Assembly: GCA_963402885.1 (NCBI GenBank)
Contig: OY727100.1
Coordinates: 558,001-622,000 of the forward strand
Origin: Antedon bifida
Taxonomy: Eukaryota; Echinodermata; Crinoidea; Comatulida; Antedonidae
Direction: 5' to 3'
DNA length: 64,000 bases
Of the stretch, positions 54,462-64,000 are shown piece after piece. The translations under genes and the position numbers were made by a program. How positions within the stretch are numbered: position 1 is the first letter of the stretch; the number at the start of each line of letters is the position of its first letter. The notes under the pieces are model-generated. The model worked only from the letters and a program-made list of their open reading frames with translations. It searched no databases and had not been told where the DNA came from.

Positions 54462-57119
54462 ATTAAACGTGGTGAAGTTATTACTCTCACAAATATAACT
54501 TGCATAATATTATTGACTTTTTTAGTATTAAAAAATGTAAATTGTGTGAAAATAAGGACAAAATGCTCCCTTGAAAACAAAAACAAATGTTTCCAGTAAA
54601 ATAATGATCCCTTGGCCACAATGATAAATGATCCTTTAGACCCATCCAGAAACTAAAAATAGATATTGTTGTTTACATTTTTACTGTTAAGATTTTAATT
54701 TTCTATAGCGCCGTCTCACCGTATTTAATACTTGTTTTCTTTCAAATATAATACATTTATCTCTAGATAAATAATTAGTTCAAATAAGTTTTTTCTAGGC
54801 CTAAGTAACTGTGTAATCTTTGTCTATAATAAATAATTATTTAAAATAAATTAATATATATATATATATATATACTGATAATAATGCCGATTTTTGCACT
54901 ATATAGGTTATTATATTTTAATAGCAAAGTCATAACATATAGTTATAATAGTTCATGCTTTATATGTTTTATATATTTTCTATTATATTATATAGGCCGA
55001 TATAACACTAACTATTGTGTTTAAATAAAAGATTTTAACGATATTTTACCATGAAGTGATAAGGTCTCCGACATGTATGCCTACTATACAACGAGTTCCA
55101 AATACTATTGAGTGTAGAAACAAAATCACTCAATAAACTTTTATGCTTATGCTTTTACTTACGGAATCAAAAGTTCCCAATCGGTATATAATTGTTGCAG
55201 AGTCATGCGTTTTTCAGGACTTTTTGACAAGCATGGCATTCAATGAACGGGTTGAACAGTGGTTATGTCATTGTTCGTAAGGCTAGACAGGATACATTCA
55301 TCAACCTTACCATCGGAAGATTTTCCTACATTGTTCTATATTGTTTATTACCACATCTACGCTATAAAGATTAACTATTTGTATAAAAATCTGTATCTGT
55401 GTCAAATCCATAAAATTAAGTTGAAATATGTTAACAATAGGCCAACTTTGTTTTTTTCTTCGGCTCCTTAAAAACACGAGGTGACAAATCGGTCAACTTG
55501 AAATGATTCAAATGGCGGATCCGGGGGGTAGCGCTCTGTGTTATCCGGTGGTAGTCTGTCTTCGTCAAACGTGGTCATACCACCAGATAATTTTGCGGGT
55601 ACAAGGATGGGAGTAGATTTCGAAAATTACAATTTAAAATATAGGACATGGTTATGTTCAGCGCTTAATTTGTAGGCCATCGCCCCCTTTTCAGAATTTT
55701 AGATCCGCAGCTGTAGATAGCGATTCAGTCTCGAGAAAGGACAAAAATTCGATCAATCCAGACGACGAATATCGCTAAATTATTTTCTGTACGAGATCGT
55801 CCCAAACTGTCTCTAGATTGGTTAAATTGGTACGTTGGTACGTCATAAGATATAAGATATATATTTATTCGTCCAATAAATTTTTTGGAAATTTGCTTTC
55901 CCTTGGCATTAACACATCAAAATACCTAAAATACAGAGCTCATAAAAACAGTTACATACACAATACAATAAATATATTTAAAATACAAATGAGTTAATTG
56001 AGAACCAGGATTGAGGTTGAAAATAGAGCCAAGATCAAGGTTGAAAACACTGTAGGTCTAGTCGGTAAGTAGTATACCTGTATGGTCTAGTGGTGGTTCA
56101 CCTGTCAACGTAGACGGGGTAGACACATTAAATGTATTGTAGCCCTCTTATAAATGATGATTTACTACGTACGGGTTACACGGTAAGCACCGGAACTTCT
56201 CCAATTGGATGATTAATGGAAACAGTCCTTGACGTATTGCAACTTATCGCTTTATTAAATCGACATGTCAAAACATTTTCAACAAGGTTTCTGTTTAAAA
56301 TGTAATATATCATTTTTATAAATCGTTTCCTTAATGAGTTTGACGACCTTTTTCGATGCAAAAAGTGCAGGCAGTGTTGATGACGGGTTCAGTGATCTTT
56401 TTTTATGACCTGGATGCATCTCATTAATTTCTTAATGAATGCACTGCTTTCTGCTTTCCGTGTGAACGGAACAATGTCATATTTTCAGAAACCCTATTAC
56501 TTTCTTACATTTCTTTCGTTACCCCTGACTGAGTTCGTTTTGGAAACAATGCCCATGAACCATGGAGTAGACGTTACCCCATGCTATAAACCCAACTGCA
56601 AAACATCTGCGCTCATAGGGCAATATAAAAAGTGCTTTTCCACATTGTTGGTAAAAAGAAATATATTTTGGCACACAGAAAACAACATAAAAAAGAATAA
56701 CTAGAGACTGGAACAAGTGCCCTTGAATCGTTTTTTTCCTAATGCTATGAGAAGAAGAAACTGTGTAGGCTACAACTCATCTTTTTTTTTTGACCGACTT
56801 TGTAAACAAAACATAGATGTTTCGGGAAGCACTTCCCATCATCGGGGTGAAGCTACGGTACACCGGTACTATTATTATTAATAATAATATTTATTCAGGC
56901 AAAAGATACATTTTACAAAATATAATACAAATCAACAAATTAAACAAACACAACGCAAGACGAAAATATAAAACCATAGTCACTAGCTGCCAGGAAAGCA
57001 CAAAAGCAGCCTAAGCACAAAAGCAGCCATTAGGTGTGTATATTTGTTGTTGTGATATTACGTGGACGTGTATATTTATACTAATTTGTGCCGGGTAATG
57101 AAGTTGATCATTAAATAAA
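54462..57119. other. EGF gene 3' UTR and flank (copy 1)
   Basis: AT-rich, with a (TA)n run near 54852-54874. Reverse-oriented retroposon-like ends occur at about 55850-55995 and 56868-56960 (TTTATTC start, ACAATACAA-type words). Open frames at 55259-55471, 56176-56361 (minus) and 56405-56704 recur unchanged in copy 2, but none resembles a known protein, and sequence this recently duplicated would be unchanged anyway. Confidence 0.45.
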
Positions 57120-57971
57120 TCAATGTTAACTTTTCGGTTAAACCAGTTGACAAGTACTTACTTGCTACGTTTCAGCTACTTTCAGTAGCCTTGATCACGA
57201 AAATGACGTTGACATGATGTTCTGTCATTCGTCATAGTTCGGTGAATTGCGCCATCTCTCGTCTGATGTTCAGCTTTCTGCTGGTGTCCCCCTTTGGATG
57301 CTCGGGTGTCCCTTTTTATTAAGTCATCGTAGATGTGGCTCAGTTCATGTCCTCCCTGGTCTCTGTTGATGTTCATATCTGTTTTTCTTATCCAAATGGC
57401 TTCTTTTATTTTTCTTGATAAGTAGTGTTGTTCTTTGTCTAATATTTTTGTATCTCCATGATGTCCTCCGTTTTCAAATTGGTGTTTAATTTTCTTTGGA
57501 CTTGTTCCAGGATCTTAGTTTCTTTCAGTAAAGTGTTGTGTGTTATGTTGATTGTTGGTTTTCATTTCATTTCATTTCATTTCAAAAGACATTTATTTTC
57601 CTCCATAGCAAAACAATACAAAATAATAAACAAAAATGGTAGGTGTCTTTGTGAATAGACATATAACATCAAAGGATACAAGTGTGTGTTTTTCTATGTC
57701 TATATTGTTCAGTGCTTTTATGTCGACTGCTAATTGTTTAGAATTTTCCACATGGAATTCTGTGTTTCCAACCAACGGTGATAATAATTTTGAGAGCAAT
57801 TTGGAGACTTTGTAGTATATTGTGTTATATTGTCTACGATTGGGCGTAATGGATTGTTCTGTTTGTGGATTTTAGGTGTGCAGTATAATCGTGGGATGAT
57901 TTCTGCAGCGGGGAAGAGTTTGGTTTTCCATTGATATGTTATTTTCTTTTCTTCTAGTAATCTGTTTAGGA
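57120..57971 (-). mobile_element. Penelope-like element, broken: RT fragment plus GIY-YIG endonuclease C-terminus
   Basis: Reading the minus strand from 57971, fragments in shifting frames give PRLYCTPKIHKQNNPLRPIV, then LVSFDVICLFTKTP (RT motif A) and, after an interruption, LLKETKILEQVQRKLN. The rest of the RT, including the YxDD motif, is missing. The C-terminal end of the endonuclease region follows: KEAIWIRKTDMNINRDQG and GHELSHIYDDLI, typical of Penelope elements. Inside the RT part (57563-57650) a TTTCA-repeat retroposon-like fragment is inserted. Stops and deletions make it inactive. Its edge at 57971 is exactly the junction of the segmental duplication. Confidence 0.85.
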
Positions 57972-58514
57972 GTATGAATGGAGGGTCCTGTATGACGCTA
58001 GAAGACGGTCATTATGTTTGTTTATGTGCTCCAGGGTACTCAGAAAAACACTGTGCAAGTGCTGGTAAGGTTCATACAAAGTTATGTCACCGAATAGTAG
58101 TTTACACGTTTTCTATTTTTTGAGCCAATAAGTGAAAGTCTGTATGGATTAAGCGTGAAAAAATGTGTCTAGAATTTTTGTAACTTTGTACCAAAACAAC
58201 AAACTCTTGAGAAAGTACGACAGGTTATGGTTGCTATATAAAGTAGTTTTTTTGGGGTAGCGTTAGGTCTGGGGTTATTAGATCAATCGTGAAGTCGTCG
58301 TATATTTTATTTCTTTTCCAGAGTTATCCCCCGAGAACAATGCTTGTTCGAGTGATCCATGCGAGAATGAATCCACTTGTCGTAACAGCTACCTGAGTAG
58401 TATGGGTAACTCAGGGTTCTATCAGATGCAGTACGCTTGTATCTGCCCTCCAGGTTTCACTGGAGTCAACTGTGCGTCGACAATACGTACGTATACACTA
58501 TACAACAGCTCCTT

Positions 58515-58739
58515 AAAGCTCTACATTATCAAACTAGTTTGACCAAAAAAAGTGTGATGTGCCCATATATGTTAGTGATATGGCCAAATATGGTAGTGAT
58601 ATGCCTAAAATGGTAGTGATATGCCTAACTATGGTAGTGATATGCCCAAATATGGTAGTGATAATGACATCATCCTGTCCATATTTGGGCACATCACATT
58701 TTTTTGTCACATAAAGTTTGATAGTGTAGACAGAGCTTT
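58515..58739. repeat. Family B element (copy 2)
   Basis: Duplicate of the element at 51356-51580 with the same expanded core; it was copied as part of the segment, not inserted independently. Confidence 0.8.
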
Positions 58740-59290
58740 ACAGTAAAAATAGGACATGAAGTTTGTTGGTCCATTTAGTCAATAGAATATATATAATAGA
58801 TTATATACTTGTTTCCGTGTTCTTACATGATTTTACAGAAATATTAAACTCGATTCCGCGTGTGCTACGAACATATTGGTAATGACTGTATGGCGTCTAA
58901 ATTATAGTGTAGGCCTATAATATACTAATTAAGTTTGACTTTTAGGGCCGGCTTTACCTCTCATCATTTTCAACTATATTTTACATCGTTCGATTCAAAA
59001 GATATGAAAAGAATAAATATTGAATGAATTGAATTGAAAAATATCAACGCTTATAAACGATGTATTCAACTCATTTTATTATTTCGGCACACATGGCGTG
59101 TCATAATCAATCAAAATCAAAGGCGTACACACAGTACAAAAGACAACTAACTAGGCTTGGGGCAATTAGGTCTAGACTTGTAACATTTGATCCATTTTAA
59201 ATTGAACATTGCGTTGGCATCATCAGTGTGTTCTTGACTGAATACCTTGTATGCATCCAACAACAAGTCGCTGTAAAATTGACACAACAC

Positions 59291-59380
59291 TATGGCGCGC
59301 CAAGCTGTCATTTATTCAAGCAATAGAGATAAAACTAAGATATCTTTATTTCCGAATAAATGACGGCTTGGCGCGCCATA
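59291..59380. repeat. GGCGCGCC hairpin element (copy 2)
   Basis: Same 27-bp inverted repeats and same flanking CAACAC as at 52110-52199. Confidence 0.7.
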
Positions 59381-59752
59381 CAACACACTGTTGATTGATA
59401 ACTGTCGTCTGTTCTACCAACGGATTATTTTGGCGCGTATTCTTAGAATCTTTTAATTGATCTTGATAATGACCTCATAAATATTCATTCAATAGTCAAT
59501 CATAATATTATTATATCATGAAATAAATCAATATTTAACAAGCTGCTCTTAATTTTACTCCTAAATGGGAAAAATAATCAAAATAATTTTGAACCAATTA
59601 TTATTTGATGGTGCTTTACTTTTCTAAATAATAGTTTTCATCTGCTTTTTAAAAATCTACTATCTGTTTATTTACCATTCCATAATATTTCGATTCATAT
59701 AGTAATAACAAATTTGAATTTTGCTCATCGTGCGACAATAATTCGTTATAGG

Positions 59753-59878
59753 CAATTAGGCCTACCACAGTAGTGAAAATGGGCAATAGGCCTACCACAG
59801 TAGTGACAATGGACAATTAGGCCTACCACAGTAGTGACAATGGACAATTAGGCCTACCACAGTAGTGAAAATGGACAC
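59753..59878. repeat. 31-bp minisatellite, 4 copies (copy 2)
   Basis: Same unit as at 52570-52792 but three units fewer. Confidence 0.85.
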
Positions 59879-61551
59879 CTTACTACCGTTAAAGTCTGAT
59901 ACAATTTGTATCCCAAACATGTTTTTGAAGAAGAATATGAATATTCTCATTCATCCAGGTAGTATTAGTTGTATAAAAATACTAATCGACTGAAGCTTCG
60001 ATGTTTACTAAACAAGTAAGTCCAGTGGATTAGATTGATATTTTTATTATTGTTGAAGAAGAAAAAAAGAATTTATTTATATTAATCATTAATATTGATA
60101 TCACTTAAACGTTCTTTAATTTTAGAAAATGATCCAATTGGGGACGTTTGTAGCGTTCGTGTGTGTGACAATGGAGGCGTTTGTTACAATGTCTACCAGA
60201 CAGATCTGGATATAAACGTCTACTTCTTTTGTGATTGTCCTGCTGCTTTTATTGGCAAACATTGTGGTGACACTAGTAAGTCTGTATAAGAAGAAATGCC
60301 AAACACAAAATAATAATAATAAAAATCATCATCTATAATCATGTATAAACTATAACATAGTTATAGAAATATAACATAAGAAAATTATGTTTGTATAGAT
60401 AAAAATATATTAATGAAAATGTTATATATTATAAATATTCTATGTGGTATATGTATTAATCATATCAATCTATTATTATCATATCTATTATTAATATCGT
60501 TTGGTATGCAAAATACCGTTTTTGTCATCACATCGTCAAAATGGCGTCAACATACTTGACACGCGCGCGTTTAACCACTGATGAAAATAATATTAGCATG
60601 CGCGCGTCAACATATGCCACTGAAAATATATATGCATGTAATTTGATCGAATTCGGTTTCAAGAGTTTTTTAAAACATCCATTTTAGTTTCAGATCCATG
60701 TAGCAGTAATCCATGTGAAAATGGCGGCTTTTGCAGGTCATTTACAACTTCCTTTGAGTGTCAATGTACATCACCGTATGCAGGCACCACGTGTGCTAAT
60801 GTAGTTGGTAAGTGGAACTTTAATTTACCACTTTTTCCCATGTAAGTTCTATTAATTGATGATATGTCAATATGCACAGTATATTATAATGAATCAATCA
60901 TACATATTGATTGTTCTTCTCATCTAATTATTGTAGGTAGGAAAAAGAAAAGAGAAATTAACGGTAAGTAACAATATTTGCTATTTTAAATTATATATTA
61001 GAAGATAACTATTCTTAATGTGGATAGTTTGTGGTAAATTTGTAATATTACGGTGATGATAAAGAGCCTGACAACATAGGTGAAATTGTGCGTGTAATGC
61101 AATAATGACATAATATGGGAAGTGATGATATTGGCGACAATGGGCTAAGCAGCGATTGATATCCAAGTTCAAGTTTGTTTCACACAATATAATATAATAA
61201 AATATACAGAACATTTGATAAATTATTAAATATAATTGTGTGAGGAGGACACATTAAGCCAAGGCTTTAAGTTTGGTCCTCCAGATAAAAGATGTATGTA
61301 ATTAGTTTACGAGAAAAAGTGAAACTGATTTTAATTGTGGTCTAAACGTATAACTTTGATAAAATCCGTTTTTACTAGATGTATCGATGGTAGATTTAAA
61401 CTCGAGAGACGGAATGCATCGTTCATCTGCGATCGGCACAGATCGAGTTATTCTAGCCGTATCGATAACCATGTTTCTTGGAATGTTGGTTGCCGTGGTG
61501 ATTACATTTAAGAAAAGACATGAAAATGTAATGAACGACCAGGTTTCCTAA

Positions 61552-64000
61552 ATTAAACGTGGTGAAGTTATTACTCTCACAAATATAACTTGCATAATAT
61601 TATTGACTTTTTTAGTATTAAAAAATGTAAATTGTGGACAAAATAAGGACAAAATGCTCCCTTGAAAACAAAAACAAATGTTTCCAGTAAAATAATGATC
61701 CCTTGGCCACAATGATAAATGATCCTTTAGACCCATCCAGAAACTAAAAATAGATATTGTTGTTTACATTTTTACTGTTAAGATTTTAATTTTCTATAGC
61801 GCCGTCTCACCGTATTTAATACTTGTTTTCTTTCAAATATAATACATTTATCTCTAGATAAATAATTAGTTCAAATAAGTTTTTTCTAGGCCTAAGTAAC
61901 TGTGTAATCTTTGTCTATAATAAATAATTATTTAAAATAAATTAATATATATATATATATATATACTGATAATAATGCCGATTTTTGCACTATATAGGTT
62001 ATTATATTTTAATAGCAAAGTCATAACATATAGTTATAATAGTTCATGCTTTATATGTTTTATATATTTTCTATTATATTATATAGGCCGATATAACACT
62101 AACTATTGTGTTTAAATAAAAGATTTTAACGATATTTTACCATGAAGTGATAAGGTCTCCGACATGTATGCCTACTATACAACGAGTTCCAAATACTATT
62201 GAGTGTAGAAACAAAATCACTCAATAAACTTTTATGCTTATGCTTTTACTTACGGAATCAAAAGTTCCCAATCGGTATATAATTGTTGCAGAGTCATGCG
62301 TTTTTCAGGACTTTTTGACAAGCATGGCATTCAATGAACGGGTTGAACAGTGGTTATGTCATTGTTCGTAAGGCTAGACAGGATACATTCATCAACCTTA
62401 CCATCGGAAGATTTTCCTACATTGTTCTATATTGTTTATTACCACATCTACGCTATAAAGATTAACTATTTGTATAAAAATCTGTATCTGTGTCAAATCC
62501 ATAAAATTAAGTTGAAATATGTTAACAATAGGCCAACTTTGTTTTTTTCTTCGGCTCCTTAAAAACACGAGGTGACAAATCGGTCAACTTGAAATGATTC
62601 AAATGGCGGATCCGGGGGGTAGCGCTCTGTGTTATCCGGTGGTAGTCTGTCTTCGTCAAACGTGGTCATACCACCAGATAATTTTGCGGGTACAAGGATG
62701 GGAGTAGATTTCGAAAATTACAATTTAAAATATAGGACATGGTTATGTTCAGCGCTTAATTTGTAGGCCATCGCCCCCTTTTCAGAATTTTAGATCCGCA
62801 GCTGTAGATAGCGATTCAGTCTCGAGAAAGGACAAAAATTCGATCAATCCAGACGACGAATATCGCTAAATTATTTTCTGTACGAGATCGTCCCAAACTG
62901 TCTCTAGATTGGTTAAATTGGTACGTTGGTACGTCATAAGATATAAGATATATATTTATTCGTCCAATAAATTTTTTGGAAATTTGCTTTCCCTTGGCAT
63001 TAACACATCAAAATACCTAAAATACAGAGCTCATAAAAACAGTTACATACACAATACAATAAATATATTTAAAATACAAATGAGTTAATTGAGAACCAGG
63101 ATTGAGGTTGAAAATAGAGCCAAGATCAAGGTTGAAAACACTGTAGGTCTAGTCGGTAAGTAGTATACCTGTATGGTCTAGTGGTGGTTCACCTGTCAAC
63201 GTAGACGGGGTAGACACATTAAATGTATTGTAGCCCTCTTATAAATGATGATTTACTACGTACGGGTTACACGGTAAGCACCGGAACTTCTCCAATTGGA
63301 TGATTAATGGAAACAGTCCTTGACGTATTGCAACTTATCGCTTTATTAAATCGACATGTCAAAACATTTTCAACAAGGTTTCTGTTTAAAATGTAATATA
63401 TCATTTTTATAAATCGTTTCCTTAATGAGTTTGACGACCTTTTTCGATGCAAAAAGTGCAGGCAGTGTTGATGACGGGTTCAGTGATCTTTTTTTATGAC
63501 CTGGATGCATCTCATTAATTTCTTAATGAATGCACTGCTTTCTGCTTTCCGTGTGAACGGAACAATGTCATATTTTCAGAAACCCTATTACTTTCTTACA
63601 TTTCTTTCGTTACCCCTGACTGAGTTCGTTTTGGAAACAATGCCCATGAACCATGGAGTAGACGTTACCCCATGCTATAAACCCAACTGCAAAACATCTG
63701 CGCTCATAGGGCAATATAAAAAGTGCTTTTCCACATTGTTGGTAAAAAGAAATATATTTTGGCACACAGAAAACAACATAAAAAAGAATAACTAGAGACT
63801 GGAACAAGTGCCCTTGAATCGTTTTTTTCCTAATGCTATGAGAAGAAGAAACTGTGTAGGCTACAACTCATCTTTTTTTTTTGACCGACTTTGTAAACAA
63901 AACATAGATGTTTCGGGAAGCACTTCCCATCATCGGGGTGAAGCTACGGTACACCGGTACTATTATTATTAATAATAATATTTATTCAGGCAAAAGATAC
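61552..64000. other. Duplicate of the EGF gene 3' flank (copy 2), runs off the window
   Basis: Repeats 54462-56909, including the same unassigned open frames at 62350, 63267 (minus) and 63496. Nothing new is seen. Confidence 0.6.

Larger units (their letters stand above)
50815..57971 (+). repeat. Segmental tandem duplication, copy 1 (unit about 7.16 kb)
   Basis: From GTATGAATGGAGGGTCC in exon 30 to the end of the Penelope fragment. Copy 2 begins at 57972 and is still matching at 64000. The copy carries most of exon 30, exons 31-35, the 3' UTR, about 2.6 kb of flank and the Penelope remnant. Confidence 0.9.
57972..61551 (+). pseudogene. Headless duplicate of the EGF gene 3' exons (30 partial, 31-35)
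   Basis: Exon copies: 57972-58064 (5' part of exon 30 lost, including the first cysteines), 58322-58486, 60126-60275, 60688-60807, 60937-60963, 61379-61551 with the same stop. All five complete copies keep length, splice sites and frame; the substitutions seen are few (for example Ser to Ala in exon 33). It lacks a signal peptide and promoter, so it is either a pseudogene or an alternative set of 3' exons for the upstream gene; exon 31' could be spliced to any upstream phase 1 exon. TTTTCTTTTCTTCTAG just before the junction could serve as a new acceptor. Confidence 0.8.
57972..64000 (+). repeat. Segmental tandem duplication, copy 2, cut by the window end
   Basis: Matches copy 1 from 50815 onward; the offset is 7157 at the start and 7091 at 64000. 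Differences include scattered substitutions, two extra bases near 58136, about 22 extra bases near 58850 (CTCGATTCCGCGTGTGCTAC region), three fewer 31-bp units, a shorter AAT microsatellite and small indels near 60430-60480 and 61640. Roughly 1% or slightly more difference by eye. Confidence 0.9.

Noticed and set aside
56405..56704. 99-codon open frame present unchanged in both duplicate segments
   Set aside because: Conservation is uninformative because the segment was duplicated recently; no domain or expression signal is seen.

Overview
The window is animal nuclear DNA, not microbial. Genes are split by GT-AG introns, spacers are AT-rich, and mobile elements and minisatellites are frequent. 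Gene content (dynein roadblock light chain, transglutaminase, rhodopsin-class receptor, very large EGF-repeat membrane protein), L2/CR1-type and Penelope-type retroelements, and many TAGGCCTA-like words suggest a marine deuterostome invertebrate, most likely an echinoderm. The organism is an inference; no marker gene proves it.

Layout. 1-1900: repeats and a perfect hairpin. 1908-3443 (+): complete four-exon dynein roadblock light chain. 3444-11145: long non-coding stretch with several short inverted-repeat transposons. 11187-15309 (+): two-exon, 839-residue C2H2 zinc-finger protein. 15310-20568: 3' flank, a foldback element, a pyrimidine tract and a tRNA-derived SINE head. 20572-30728 (+): complete 15-exon transglutaminase (795 residues) with an intact Cys/His/Asp triad and a myristoylation-type N-terminus; intron 9 holds an L2-like LINE with an uninterrupted endonuclease/reverse-transcriptase frame (24565-27930). 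32133-33254 (-): intronless amine-type GPCR. 37452-54461 (+): 35-exon gene for a type I membrane protein with 32 EGF-like domains. 57120-57971 (-): broken Penelope-like element. 57972-64000: second copy of the 3' end of the EGF gene and its downstream flank, running off the window.

The EGF gene is the most unusual object. Every internal intron is phase 1, so each exon is one exchangeable EGF module. Twenty-four consecutive modules have eight cysteines instead of six. This block is bracketed by one seven-cysteine module on each side, each carrying a different one of the two extra cysteines, then by canonical six-cysteine modules, an RKKKR micro-exon, one membrane helix and a 13-residue tail. 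The locus is still changing: three exons lie in an apparently identical 827-bp tandem duplication, and the last five and a half exons are repeated in a ~7.16-kb tandem duplication whose junction joins a Penelope fragment to the middle of an EGF exon.

The genes look like unrelated neighbours, not a pathway. Two short inverted-repeat families recur: family A (GCTTGGTTCCCACTAG ends, inverted CCAAT boxes inside) and family B (AGCTCTGTCTACACTATC ends). All exon joins were made by eye from GT/AG sites and reading phase; no transcript or database search was available.
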